This document shows positions 11,927-24,504 of a stretch of 64,000 bases of DNA, one piece after another. A model generated the notes under the pieces. It did not search any database and was not told the origin of the DNA. It saw only the letters and a list, made by a program, of their open reading frames with translations. This DNA is from Neurospora tetraspora (Eukaryota > Ascomycota > Sordariomycetes > Sordariales > Sordariaceae). The first letter of the stretch is position 1, and the number at the start of each line of letters is the position of its first letter. The stretch is taken from positions 2,418,001 through 2,482,000 of the forward strand of contig NW_026944390.1 of assembly GCF_033439725.1 (NCBI RefSeq), written 5' to 3'. The position numbers and the translations under genes are program-made.

Positions 11927-13926
11927 GCATCTGCTTGGGTATGACTGGCATTGGATTTTCAAGATTGTTGTTTTGGGTACTTCTTCCCCTCAAGAGCGCA
12001 GCATTGTTTAGACGTTAAGGCTCACGCATTATGGTTTACGATTTATGATTTACGAGTTATGACAAGGTTAAGAGGCAGTTACCCAGAGGTGCCCTACATG
12101 TATTTTAGCCGTTGAGACCAGCGCGGTCAAGTATAGGTACTCAAGCTTACCAGAAGGTTGAATTACTCGTGGCCGTGCGTGGTGGTATTGTTCAATGACA
12201 TATCGATTCGCTCCAATAGCACCAGATCAAATGATGTCTTTTACCTCCAAAGATTACGAAGAGAACCGATGGTGATGTGTTGCTGGATTGCATGGTGTCA
12301 TTGATCTACATTTGCCGGTACGAGCCTCAGGGAAGGTGGTGATGAGCGGATAACTGACACTCAGTCATTCCTTCCGCCTTCAGACACCTACTACTGCCCT
12401 TTCTGCTCCCAAAAAGAAGTTACGGTAGACCCGTAGGCCGTCACAGTCCAGACACTAGGTTAATACTTTCGCGTCAGGTATTTATCACTGATGGAGTTGT
12501 GCCGCAAAATCTTGAGCATGGAAGAGGATGATGCGACGCTGTTTACACATGCTGGTAAGATCAAAGATAGGTAGTCAAGACGGCAGCCGACTAACAACAT
12601 ATCAAACCACCTCCTGGACCGTTCGCTCGGCAGAAGGCCGCAGTGCTATCACGCACCTCCACTCAGTGTACCTTGTATCCAACCAGACGGACGCTCATGC
12701 CGTGCCAGTCTGGTCACGACCAACATGAAGTTCAAGTCCAGTTGACAGATGAGCGGAGTGATGCTGGGATGCACCTTCCCTCCGTATGTCGACATGAGCC
12801 CCCAAGTCATGAACAGCAGTTGCAACTGCCGTCAGGACACTCGCACTTGTGAGTCCGTCTCGCTGGATCTGTACTATGGGCTCCAGAGGCACGCAGGGCT
12901 GCTGCTGTTGTGAATGGAAAAGCTGCCCGCTCAGCGGTTCGCCCGTTAGCGGAACACATGAAATCGAAGATATGGTGATCAATCTAACGAGATATTTGAC
13001 GAAAAGCAAACACCAACCAACTCAATATTATAATCGGAAGTCCCGGGAGCGTAGGTAGGTACTACACGGATCGGGGACCTGAACAAAGCTGATCAGTGGA
13101 TGATCAATCTGTCTCCCCTCCGTCCCGTTTCGTACTTCCAGTGCTCCGGATGGGAGACGAACACTCTCCAACAGAGCGGATGAGCTCACTGAGCAAAGCA
13201 AAGCAGGGGAGGAAGGAGTAACCTACTCATAAGGTCGAGACAGCGGAAGAGCGAACTGAGATCTTGAGCAAGGATCCCTTGCTTGGAAGATGCAAAGTCG
13301 TCGGTAGGTAGCTTAATCTTACGTACCACGCTTCCTTTGGCCCTTCTCGCTGTTCCTTGATCCTTCTTTGATGCTTCCATTTTTCGTTCGTCTCTGTGTT
13401 GATGGCGAGGGTGGTATCGGCCGGCGAGACTTCCGAATGCCACTGTGGTTGAGAGGACTTTGTGGTCAAAAAAAAAAAAAAGATTCTGCGCCGATCACAG
13501 ATAGCGGAGAGTAATACACATTCTCTGTTATTGCTCGCACAAAAGACAAGGATAGGATGCCATCGCTTATTTACACCTCCAGGTTATATCCCTTCTTCTA
13601 CCCCGAACTTGTCGAGCACTCATGACATGCTTGACCATGGAAAGGGACAAGTATTCAAGCTTGATCCTTCTTTGTGCTATGAGCTTGTTTGCCTATTGTT
13701 TTCTACACGTGCCTGCGTTTATCAACGAGCGGAGCGGATACTTTCCTTCTCGATGGAGCCTCCTTGCTTCCCTTCACGCCGGATTCCAGCCCGCACCGTC
13801 TTCATTTGGGGATGTGTTCCGGGTACTAGGTATGTATATTGGTCTGCTGGGTCGGAGCCGTTTCTGGTTCAGGGAACCTGGAAAGATATTATACTGTGCG
13901 TGCGTTGAGGTTTGTTTCCGACGCTC

Positions 13927-13954
13927 GAGGCTTGAGGCTTGAGGCTTGAGGCTC
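13927..13954. repeat. 7-bp tandem repeat, four copies
   Basis: Four copies of GAGGCTY follow one another without interruption. It is a short satellite in non-coding sequence. Confidence 0.85.
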
Positions 13955-16900
13955 TTTCCAGAGGAAAATCGAATCCAAAAGGAATGCATCTTCCTTGGAG
14001 CGGCTCACGCGGTACGTTTCTCATTCGCCGGTATCTCATTTCTTCATTCCCAGGCCTTGCTGACGATGAGGACGAGATAGATAGATGCCTAGGCATACAA
14101 CGGTAGCACCGACCGGTATTAGGATTATGTGTAGCCCGTCCGAATGGACATCCGCTCGGGGAGAAATGTAACCTCTTCTCCCGGGCCCCGGCTAGTCTTC
14201 AAGCCATTCGCCGATACACAGCCCGGAAAGCACGGTATCCATGCGCTCACCTTCCTATAAGTTGTGCTTCCCGCAATGAGCTGAGAATATCCACTGTTCC
14301 TGGCATCTTGTATGTCCCGGTCGAATATGTATGTATTTCAGTTCTTTGTTCCGACCAACTGTCTTGTCGTGAAAGACGCCGCATGCGCCCGCGCTATGCG
14401 TGGCTGATAAAGCACCCCCGATTTACGGACCCCATCTCGCCTTGCTCCCAGTTTTTTTTTGCCTCAACCTAACTGCGTTGTTTGTGGTTATTTCTTCAGC
14501 TGAGCTCTGCTTGGGAGATCTTGGAAGATCTTCGAGGGATTTTGGAGGCTCGGGGTCCATCACTTCCCATTTCCCGGAAGACGCCGTGAACTGGGAAAAC
14601 GCCAATCAAACCCTGCATGTGGCTAATTAAAATTACCTGCAGCCTTTTGGGTTTTGGGCGCCCCTGGCGGCATTTCATATCTTTCTAGAATCTCGCTAGA
14701 ATTTCTTCATTCCCCTGCTCTGCCAGTAACTCCATGGTCTTTGCAGTTCCGATTCATTTTGGCCGGGTTTGTTGCTGGGTTTGTGCTGGTTTGATGTCAG
14801 ATTCTCATGTTCAAATAAGATAACGGACGGAAAGGCGCTCCCCGCGAGAGTAGCTCGTGGCACCATGACCCGGAAACGAGCGAGCGGACGCATGGAAAGA
14901 AGCGTGGGAAGCATGGGTTGTTTGGCCTTGACGAAAACGTGTTGTGTGGAAGCGGAAATGGAAAGGGAAAGCTTGCGGAATTCAAGATTGTGTTTCACCA
15001 CCCTGTTTAGTCGGGCGTTGGGAGCAGATTGTGAAAACTGTTCGGAAAACTTGGGCAGATTTGATGCTCAGGGAGTCCCAGGGAGGGCCATGGAGGAGGG
15101 AAGCATGGGAGGCATGGAAAAGAAGAATGGTCACAACGAGAGAAGGGGTCCATCCATGGCTGCGTTGCCGAACCGTGAACTTGGCGGTCCTGTCCCCACG
15201 GTGTGGGAATCGCGAACCGTTCCCGCGTCTTGAACCTTGTGGGGTCCAATCCCGTTCAGCCGCTTTTCTTATCAGGAGAGCCCGGGCCCCCGGGATGGTG
15301 GTGATGCGAAAATGATGGTGTTTTGTGGAGTGCTAATCTTTTGGTGTTTTCGTTGTCTTCCGACACCGGCGATGGTGAGATTTCGGGCGCATTTCTTGGT
15401 GTTTGCTTTGTAGTTTTCTCGAACAGTAGGCGAGGCCTTCTGAGCTTCTTTCACAGCGAGAACCGTTCCATCTCACGAACTCCGCGAACAGCAATCACGG
15501 ACCTGTTCCTACCACATGCTCCGACACCACGGACGAACGAGATGCACCAATGCATCATCATCCGCTGCATGAAACCACCTGGCACTGCTGCGAACCCCGC
15601 CATGCACCGCTAACGCAGGTGCAATGCAGCACAAATGTCCGTGGGGTGGGGGTTTCCGTGTGGTGTGGTGGAGGCATTGTTTAAGAAGCTGGTGGTGCTA
15701 CGTCCGTAGAAGGGCTGGACTCCGGTTAGAGTTGCGCCTCTGAAAGCCATCGAAGCCTTTCGGGTTGCAAAAGACGTTTTGTCTTGTGACACTTGGCTTC
15801 AGGTCCATGTTCCGAAGGGCGGTGGACGATAACGGTCGGGTGTTTTATGTTTCGAGATAATCTCTGGTGATCGCGATGTCATTCTCCTCCAGGAGTTCCA
15901 GTGGCCGGTTATTAAAGGTGGATTCGTTGGTGGAGTGAGCGATCAGAGCCATTTCTTGGCTGTGGTGGTTCGAGCTCTTGGCTGAGACTATGTTGATAGT
16001 ACAGCGTGTTACAGAAGGGACATGTCCTTCCATGAACCTTCTTATAGTCGGTATATAGTCGTTGGCTGAGATGACAAGACACAGTGGGGGTTGTGCCGTC
16101 TTTGGTCAAGAGCTGTGCATATGCGCATCATGTTCTGGTTGGGAATCATGATCTGAGTGAGGTTGGTGATCTTCCAACGCAGGTCCAGATCCCCTGGGCT
16201 GGGAGGCTAAGGCTCAAGGCTGAACCGCCGCGCTGGTTACGGTATGCTGCTGTTGCCTTGTTCGAAACACGAGGAGTGGATGCCTTGCCCCAAGGAAAAA
16301 GGAAAGGAGGAACCGAGATAGCGAGAGTGAGCCGAGTTGGTCCCAGGGACGTGGATGAAGAGAATCGGGAACCGCGAGCTGAAGCGGTCGGTTATAACGA
16401 GGACATGACTGCAGCGTCGTAGGGGTAATTTGCAATGGTCCGTCGAGAACTGGGGCTCGTGGGACGACTAAGACGGAAATGTCTAGACGGAGAGATGGTG
16501 TCGACGCCCAAGCATGGCCCGGATTATTACGTGCCCTGCTATCGTCGAGGTTCGTAGCTGGCATTGGTCGGATGCTGAAATACCGATGTTCGTCGCGCAA
16601 AGTCATCACACAAGAGTGAAGCAGAAGTCGTATCCCGATGCCATCTATTCGACAAAGATTTGCCCGTGATCCCCTTCGTCATCCAGAGCTGTCAAAGTGG
16701 AAACGATAGAGAAAGTGGACAAGGCGAGCCGATAAAGGCCCCGGCCCCGTTGTGACTTCTGTGATATACATGTACCCTCCCGGTTTGGCGCTGCGAGAAG
16801 AGAAGTTGGAATCCCATTGGTCAAAAGTGTTCGAACGCTTTGTTTCTCGGCCAATCAATCAGGCCACAGCCCTGCCTGCCCCAGAAACGAGCACGAACCA

Positions 16901-17839
16901 CGAGCGACCATCTCCTTTTCGGGGTGACGTCCACTCTGCCCACCACTTGTGCGCCCGTGCATCGACGGGTCTTGGCTACCCCTTGGAGCCATTTCCCTTG
17001 CGACTTGTCGTCCAAGACAGTGTGAGAAGACAAGTCTTTTTGGCTGCAGCTCTCCATTTCGCGGCGAGCAAACCCACTTCTTTGAGCAGGCAATATTCCC
17101 GCGGTAGCTCACGCCATTTCCATCTGGCTTTTCCATTCTTTCCTTCTTTCGACCCTTTTCTTTTTTCCCACTTCACAAACCCAAAAGCACCGTTTGTGGT
17201 TTTTCGTCGCCTTGTCTGTCCCGGCTTTTCCCTCTGTCGTCAGAATTTTCTCGATTGATACCCGACCCTCCTTTACTATACATCTACTAGCGCCCCTACC
17301 TAGCAGGTACCGCTAGCTTGTAGCCTCTCTGTTTTAGGGGAATCCCTGGACAGCACTGATCAGTGGCTCGTTTCCTCGTCGTTCCTGCTTGCCCATCTCC
17401 ACAAACCGCTGCTGCACTCTGCTGCACTGCACTCTGCGCGCCCGCCGCTCAATTCACCGCAACCACCACCCTACCACTTCCCACCACTTACCGTCCAACA
17501 CTGGCTCCAAGGGCACTCACCTCAACTTCCGCTCGCTCATCTCCGTCGTCAAGACTGCGCGTTTCCCCCGACAACACGCTTTCCAAGGAACTTCGCTTCC
17601 TCCTTCTCAGCAATCATCGCCATCCCCTCCCTCGACCTTTAATTCTACCCGCCTTCGCATCCAGGATCCCCCCTGAGGGCCTTATCAATCACCCAGTGAC
17701 GTTCTCTGCACCGTTGCCGAGCGACCGTGACCTCAGTCACCTAATCATTTGAGGAGGTCATTCCATCTTGCCCCTCGTGTCGACATCTCGACTTTTTCCA
17801 ACCTTTTACTTTTTACATCTTCTTTAATCAATAGCCAAA

Positions 17840-18723
17840 ATGGCCAACAAGGTGAGTCGCTCTGCAGCCGTCATCCATTTCGCACTCCTCAATTGAAACG
17901 CGCTCTTGGGTTCAATCGCCTGCGGCATTTGGCTAACATCGCTCTCTTCTCCTTTTCACAGTTCACAAGAGAATACAAGCTGGTGGTTGTCGGCGGCGGT
18001 GGTGTCGGTAAATCGTGCCTTACCATCCAGCTAATTCAAGGTCACTTCCTTGACGAATATGATCCTACAATTGAGGGTACGTTCCACTGAATACCAACAG
18101 GGACCCTTTATCCCGAACGAGCCCTGAACTAACTTTGAGCTCAACAGATTCGTACCGCAAGCAATGCACCATCGACAATGAGGTCGCCCTTCTCGACATT
18201 CTAGATACCGCCGGCCAAGAAGAGTACTCTGCCATGCGCGAGCAATACATGCGCACCGGTGAAGGCTTCCTGCTCGTTTTCGCCATCAACTCGAGGGAAA
18301 GTTTTGAGGAAATCAGGATCTACCAGCAACAGATTCTTAGGGTCAAAGACAGGGACTCGTTCCCCATGATCATTGTCGGAAACAAGTACGATTTGAGGGG
18401 AGAGCGCGTTGTTTCGGAGCAGGGTAGGTTTTCACTTCATCCTCGGAAGGGTCAGGACAGTACGCTGATATCATTTTGCAACAGAGGGACAAGCTCTCGC
18501 CGCCGAGTTCGGTACCAAGTACATCGAGACTTCCGCCAAGACACAACACAACGTCGAGAACGCTTTCTACGATCTCGTCCGCGAAATCAGGAAGGAGGAC
18601 AAGAAGCTCGGCGAGAAGGTCGGCGGTACCTCGTTCGCCAACAACAACGGGGCGGTTAAGCAGATGGACGTCGGCGACGAGGACGTCCAAGCAGGTTGCT
18701 GCGCTAAGTGCATAATGATGTGA
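17840..18723 (+). CDS. Ras-family small GTPase
   Basis: Four exons: 17840-17851, 17962-18076, 18148-18423, 18485-18723; 213 residues. The first exon is only four codons (MANK), a common layout in fungal ras genes. All Ras signatures are present: P-loop GGGGVGKS, effector YDPTIEDSY, DTAGQEE in switch II, NKYD for guanine recognition (classical Ras has NKCD), ETSAK, and a C-terminal CCAKCIMM box for farnesylation, with neighbouring cysteines for palmitoylation. It should be a membrane-bound GTP switch upstream of adenylate cyclase or MAP kinase. The length equals Neurospora RAS-1, but several core segments ([20 protein letters not shown]) differ from the RAS-1 sequence I remember, so I do not assign a paralogue name. 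The family call is very sure. Confidence 0.95.
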
Positions 18724-20438
18724 ATGCTCGAAACCAACAGGGGAAGAGCAAGCGGGGAGTTAAAAGAATTGGGTCACGTTTGCAATGAAGAGATGGACGA
18801 TCATACACACACGCACACAAAATCCGGACTTTATAGACGACATGGATGTGCAAACAACCAAAACACAGAAGCCATATCGGACGGCCACGCCCATGCCTTA
18901 GCTCACGTACAGGGACCAGTCGGGCTCAGGACAACGGGACCAGCGGAAGGAATATCAGCGTTTGGAGGCATTTCAGGCGAGAAGGGGGTTAGGAACCGGG
19001 ACCGGGCACACACATTCTTTGCCTTTTGTGGGCATTTGTTGCAGTGGCACTTGCTCGGATGAGCTGAACGACTTGAAAAAGTTGCTCTCAGTTAACAACC
19101 GGCCGCTGGGTCTAATATTACGCCGCCGCTGCTACATTCTGCCCCTTGGCGTTCGTGAGGCGTGGTCGGTTTCTCTATCAGCGTCTGGAAGAGGTCGCCG
19201 AGGGAAGAAGGAAGGTTGGTTTTGGTCTGGTTGGTTTGGCGAAGGGGTTGGTTGGTGTTTGGTATAGTTTTGGTCCTGTCTGGTCTGGTCTGTCTGGGGT
19301 TTTTGTTGGCACTTTTCTGTCCGTGTTTCACGATCCACGGATTTTGTGGTCAAATACTTCTTTTTACTATTTTTTTTTCACTTTACACATTTTGGGAGTC
19401 TGGCTTATCCGCGAGAGAACTCTACTTGCTATGGATGTCATGTCATGGTGGGGATTCCGATCGATACTGGTTTTGCAAACTCTCGAAAGAAAACCGTTTA
19501 TTTGTAATTCATTCTTACTAAACCTTTTTTTTCTCTCCTTTTCCCCTTTTCGCTCACTCCTGCCTGATCTGATCGTTTCCTCCCGTTATTTTTATGTCTC
19601 CCATGTCTAAAAGCATGCATAGTAAAAGTGGTTGGTGGTTGGTGATTGGTGGTTGTTAGTTATCTGTCCGTCGAATACATCATCTCCTCTGGTTGAAAAG
19701 TCTTGGGTGCCATGATGTCGTGATATGCGTGTTTGAAGTATCTGATGTAAACGTACATGAACCGTTGATGGCCACAGTCACGTTTCAAGTTATTACTGCA
19801 GTCAGTAGGTAACTTCTGCTGGAACCTCAGCCTTGCATACGGCCAATAAGGCTGAATGAAGTCTTCTTAGATGGAAATCCGTCAATGGCTGCCACATTAT
19901 CTGACCATGACCACCGCGGCGGTGTCAGTGGACATGAAAATTGTCAAAGTAGATAAGCAGTCATTGTCAACGAAAAATGGTTGAAACCAGTCTCATTCAT
20001 CGATCGGCCTTGTCAACCATAAGTAGGCAGCTCGTCCACGGCAGGTACAGTCTAGTCTAGTCTAGCACGACGAGCACGACATTAATTCATCATCATCATC
20101 CGTCCAGACACAGCACGTGCTACGCTAGTAGTAACCCTCAAGCATTCACTACCACACACGGTCTTTAGGTATTGTATTATCCATTGTCAAATGTCTGACT
20201 AGATAGACTCTTGCTCCATAGCTCACTTTCAGTCCTTAATCAGCTGAAGAGCCAAACTAGCCATACGAGCCAAATCAGTCAATGGAGCAATGGGCGGCGC
20301 ATCGCCAAACACAGGCAACGTATAACCTTCGGGAGATGATAGAGGGGACACCGACGGCTGGCGGCAAGGGGAAGAAGGTGATTCAAGCACTGACGAGTAA
20401 CAATTCGCGGACGTCATGGGGGCTACGGGATGGTTGCG
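18724..20438. other. intergenic between convergent Ras and molybdopterin-domain genes
   Basis: This stretch holds the 3' regions of two convergent genes. It has G/T-rich stretches around 19190-19330 and 19620-19660 and a (CTAGT)-like short repeat near 20050. I see no gene. Confidence 0.45.
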
Positions 20439-21894
20439 CTACTTGGTCCCGGACCCCGTTGTGGTTACGTCCGCGGTTTCGGTGGGCGCACCAGCGTCAA
20501 CGTCGTCCTCGCTTTCGGTAGTCACGATCCGGCCTTTGACGTAGTGGCAGACTTCGGGGGCGATGGAGTTGAGGAAGTCTTTGTCTCTGTAGACGGGTAT
20601 GGTTAGCTGATGCGCTTCATTGTCCGAGGCGCAAGGGGAAGGTGAAATAGGAGGTAAAGACTTACTTTCCAACAAGGGTAACCGTGTTATGCTTCTCCCC
20701 CCATCTGGGGTAGCTTCCAACCTTGACGCCCTTGGGCTCAACTCTCGCTGCCAGCTCGGTGAGGTAAGCGGCGATAGCGCTCTCAGGGAGTGGCGTGGAG
20801 ATGGTAACTCGGGCAATACCCTTGCCTTCGGGGTCGACTAGGCGCGGCTGGATGTAGGGCTTGAGGCCGTCTAGGAGTTTCTCGACTGTGCAACACTCGT
20901 TAGCTTTCGCTTTCAATAATCTTCCTCGACACTGCTTCGATATCCCATGACGATCGGGAAGGGAAACATACACAACCTAGGCACACCCGGCAAGATGTGC
21001 ACATTGCCATTCACCACCGCCACCGGCACCCAAAGTTCCTTGCAAGGAAACAGGAACTGCTTCGCCGGGTCTCTGTTGACGTCTGTCGGTAGCTCCACCA
21101 TACGGAGCTTTGCGGTGAGAACGGGCGAGGGCTCGTCCCACTTGAACGGTGGCTCGCCCTTACGCGGAACAGAGATCTTCTTCATGAGTTCGAAGGCCTC
21201 TTCGTTCAGCTTGAGAGGGAGACCGAAGGCTTTGGCTATCGATTGGTAGGTGATGTCGTCGTGGGTGGGGCCGATGCCTCCGCTGTTGTTGAACGTGGTC
21301 AATGATGCGTCCTGGACACTCAACGGTGTGGGTAGTACCTGGTGACTACAAAGTCATAGCGATCACTCATGCGACGGACTGCCTCGATGATCTCATCTTC
21401 ATCGTCGGCGATGACTTCGATCCTCTTGAGGTTCTGATATGTGGCGTCTACAGTGAGCTTTGGATTTTTGTAGGACACTGGAGTGGATGGCTAGAACTCA
21501 CAATGCCCAAGTTGAAGCACCATTTTGCCATATAGTTGGAATTGGTCTATAGTAAGTAAGCATTGGCTCTTGATAGCAAGATATTCCGAGTTCTCGACTT
21601 ACATCTCTGGTCTATACAACAACGAAGAAACAGCTGTTAGTCTCCTCTCTGGCCGTTGTCCATACACAAACTTCATAAACCTGCCTTTCCGCCCAACACC
21701 TCGTCACCAATAATCAAACAAGCTGCCGTATGGATAGTCCGCGCATTGCGCTCATCTGCCGTGGCCGTGGACCCCATGATGCTGTTGAATAGTCCTGTTG
21801 ACGTCCGGCGTGGAGCTGATGTCGACGGGCTAACAAATGACGTTATCGCTGGCCGTGACAAGTGCCGAGCAACCTGGGATAAACGAGAGAACAT
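20439..21894 (-). CDS. MoCF/CinA-type molybdopterin-binding domain protein, probably mitochondrial
   Basis: Seven exons on the minus strand: 21894-21685, 21611-21603, 21546-21502, 21457-21339, 21282-20972, 20885-20666, 20586-20439; 353 residues. After an Arg-rich, acid-free leader that looks like a mitochondrial presequence (internal Met at residue 40 would give a cytosolic form), the protein shows the MoCF_biosynth signatures: IIGDEVLGG, TNSNYMAK, DDEDEIIEAV and SGGIGPTHDD. This domain occurs in molybdenum-cofactor enzymes, CinA and the FAD-synthase N-terminal domain; the eukaryotic stand-alone form is poorly studied, so the reaction is not certain. Exon 2 is a 9-nt micro-exon (T-R-D) that completes the family DTN motif, and intron 1 (21684-21612) must begin with GC. 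The start of exon 4 at 21457 is the choice that keeps the frame. The gene is divergent from the glia maturation factor gene, 508 bp apart. Confidence 0.8.
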
Positions 21895-22401
21895 GAAGGT
21901 TGTAAGACAGATGTTCGAGGTTGAAAGAACTGAAGAGAGGATGAAGAAAGAGCAGTCCAATGTCACATTCGGCTTGTCTTGTGCCGATGCGTGGTTGCGG
22001 CTCTGGTGCCTGCCCATCGCCGTCCACGGTCCCGTCCAGGGAAGGCCAGGCAGCGCCTTCCTCGCTCCGTTTTAGCGGGTCAAAGCCGTTAAGCTTCGGC
22101 GGGCCAATGGCCGGGACAGCCCCGCTGTCAGTGAGAAATCGATAACAGCTTACGCTACGGGGCTGATAGCTGCTGAGCTGTGGACTTGGCAGTGATGCCA
22201 TGCGGGGCCGGCTTGCGTCCCTGGACGAGGGCGGTGTCTCGGTCCCTCGACAACTCAACGCGACATCTTTTCGAGCTTCAACTACTTTGCTATCCCTAAG
22301 CTTTGCGACATTGCCTATTCCCCTTCCCATTTACCTTGCGACCTCTTCTTTTTGCCGTCCGAACCCTACGTATCCGACCGACCTAGAAACAGTTCTACAC
22401 A

Positions 22402-23176
22402 ATGGTGCGCCGCTTCCTTCCTATCGCGACATCCGATCCATCCATACCACCAGCTCCTATCTCCAGCTTCCAAGCTGTCCAACGAAAGCCCCTCGAGATC
22501 CTCATGAACTACAGCTAATACCGACAAAATCAGGCCTCCGAAGCAAGACTCTACACCTTCTCCCAAGAAACCAAAGACCACTTGCGCAAGTTCCGCCTCG
22601 GCACCTCGCGCTCCAACGACCCCCAGGCCGTCATCTGTATGTATGTTCCCGTTCAAGGGTTGTCTCTAGGTATCGGTACAGCAGGTCAAGAACTAATAAA
22701 TGTAATGCGCAAAACAGACCTAATCGATAAGACAACCAAAGAAATCAAGCAAGACGACGACAAAGTAGTATACAAGACGCTCGAAGAAATCGGCGATGAC
22801 TTGCCCGACCACAGCCCGAGATTCGTGCTGTTGAGCTATCCCCTGACACTCGTACGTTTACGGTTCAAGCTTCCTTCTACTGTCGATCTCTCCATGACCC
22901 TACGACATCCATCCATAAGCCTTGGCCTTGTGAAGCGCCGCCGGACGTATAGAAGAGGAAAGGTGAGCTGACCACGATGCGCAACAGCCCTCCGGCCGAC
23001 TATCGGTCCCCTACGTAATGCTCTACTACATGCCCTCAACATGCAACAGCGCGATGCGCATGTTGTACGCGGGCGCCAAGGAGTTGATGCGCAACACGAG
23101 CGAGGTGACCAAGATTATCGATATTGAGTCGCCGGAGGAGCTGGAAGAGATTCCGGGTAAGCTCGGGGCTGCTTAA
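22402..23176 (+). CDS. glia maturation factor (GMF), ADF/cofilin family
   Basis: Four exons: 22402-22404 (only the ATG), 22534-22636, 22718-22851, 22988-23176; 142 residues, the usual GMF length. The sequence MASEARLYTFSQET, FRLGTSRSNDPQAVIY, LIDKTTKEI, SPRFVLLSYPL, SGRLSVPYVMLYYMPSTC and MLYAGAKELM follows the GMF subfamily of ADF-homology proteins. GMF binds Arp2/3 complex, promotes debranching of actin filaments and opposes new branching; yeast Gmf1/Aim7 is the fungal example. An exon consisting of the start codon alone is common in fungal cofilin-family genes. The C-terminus (IPGKLGAA) could also be spliced differently, since a GTAAG site overlaps it. The gene converges on nbp35, whose stop lies 287 bp downstream. 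Confidence 0.9.
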
Positions 23177-23463
23177 GCTGTTCGAGGGTGCGATGGGAAG
23201 GGCAGTTCGAGAGGGCGCCGTGATAGGAGAGCCGGAGATGGTCAGTGGGGGCATTGGGTATAAGAGCTGGGAAATCACGCGACGTACAGCCAGGAACCAG
23301 AGCAAGGTATAAGGAGCACAGGGAGGCCATTGTGAAGGAAGGCAAAGTTCAGCTAGATGCCGGATCATCTATGATCTTCTCATATATAAACGCCGTGATA
23401 TCCCAACCATATAAAGCCAGAAACCAGTCCCAAACTCCGTGTCCATGCTACCCTTGTTCCCCC

Positions 23464-24504
23464 TCAAGCGTCATCCTCCTCCGGCATCACCACCGCCGGA
23501 TCCAATCCCATCTCGGTCGCCAAGCCCTTGACCACCCCCTTCAACGCCCTACACGCCGGGCTATCCGGGAAGCTATCAAAGAAACTCTCGCCATAATCGC
23601 ACGCCATGCCAATCCTCGGATCAAGCGGCACACTCCCTAAAAACGCAATCCCCATCTCCTCCGCCAGCTTCCTCCCACCCCCCGTCGTCGCCTTAAAGAT
23701 CTCGCTCTCATGCGTGCACTTGGGGCACACAAACCCGCTCATATTCTCCACCAGTCCCAGCACCCTGATCCCCGCCTTCCTGCAGAAATCAATCTCCTTC
23801 CTGACATCCAACAGGGACACCTCCTGGGGCGTGGTAACCATCACGGCCCCATCAATGCCGCTCTCCTTCAGGTACGTGTTCACGCTCAGATGCTCATCGC
23901 TTGTCCCGGGAGGCGTATCAACCAGCAAGAAATCCAAATCGCCCCACTCCACATCCTTCAGAAACTGCTTGATAAGTCCGTTCTTCTTCGGTCCGCGCCA
24001 GATAATCGCGTCGTCGCGGTTCGGCAGCATGAACTGGATGCTCATCACCGCCAGATTATCCATCGCCCACGCTGGCGACCACCCGGCGCTGGAGACGTGG
24101 ATCGTCTCCCCCTCCACGCCCAACATTTTTGGGATCGAGGGCCCGCAGATGTCGGTGTCCATCACGCCCACCGTTTGTTCGGAGTTGGTCGCAAAGGCGT
24201 GCGCTAGAAGGCTTGTGAATGTTGACTTGCCCACGCCGCCCTTGCCGGAGAGGATCAGGATCTTGTGTTTCACGCCCGATAGGCGCGCGGTGATGAGAGG
24301 GATGTCGGGGTCGGGACCTTTGGGCGCGGTGGCGCAGATGGCTTGGTTCGGACACCCGGCGCAGGAGTCGGCGGTGCCGGCTTGTTGGGATTCGGGGCCG
24401 GGACAGTGTTCGGGTTCGGGGGCGACGAGTTGGGGCTTTTGGGCGAGAGGGTTGGCGAGGACGGAGGCGACCGAGTCGGGCTCGGCCTCGAGGGAGGGGG
24501 CCAT
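23464..24504 (-). CDS. nbp35: Nbp35, cytosolic Fe-S cluster assembly scaffold ATPase
   Basis: Intronless, 346 residues. The N-terminal cysteine motif C34-x13-C48-x2-C51-x5-C57 distinguishes Nbp35 from its partner Cfd1 and binds a stable 4Fe-4S cluster. The deviant P-loop GKGGVGKS (87-94), MDTDICGPS and [12 protein letters not shown] are the nucleotide-binding motifs of the Mrp/Nbp35 family, and CPKC at 260-263 is the bridging site for the transient cluster shared across the Nbp35-Cfd1 heterotetramer. The protein assembles clusters in cytosol for transfer to cytosolic and nuclear apoproteins through Nar1 and the CIA targeting complex. All key residues are present. The start is the first ATG of the frame and gives a normal N-terminus. 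Confidence 0.96.
   Translation of the reverse strand: MAPSLEAEPDSVASVLANPLAQKPQLVAPEPEHCPGPESQQAGTADSCAGCPNQAICATAPKGPDPDIPLITARLSGVKHKILILSGKGGVGKSTFTSLLAHAFATNSEQTVGVMDTDICGPSIPKMLGVEGETIHVSSAGWSPAWAMDNLAVMSIQFMLPNRDDAIIWRGPKKNGLIKQFLKDVEWGDLDFLLVDTPPGTSDEHLSVNTYLKESGIDGAVMVTTPQEVSLLDVRKEIDFCRKAGIRVLGLVENMSGFVCPKCTHESEIFKATTGGGRKLAEEMGIAFLGSVPLDPRIGMACDYGESFFDSFPDSPACRALKGVVKGLATEMGLDPAVVMPEEDDA

Larger units (their letters stand above)
11594..17839. other. long gene-poor interval before the Ras gene
   Basis: This 6.2-kb interval contains only overlapping short frames without similarity. It carries a 14-bp tandem repeat (11871-11926), a 7-bp tandem repeat (13927-13954) and a short A tract near 13469. 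The last 600 bp are rich in C and T and are probably promoter and long 5' leader of the Ras gene. Such long upstream regions occur in front of fungal signalling genes, but no specific elements could be identified by eye. Confidence 0.45.
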
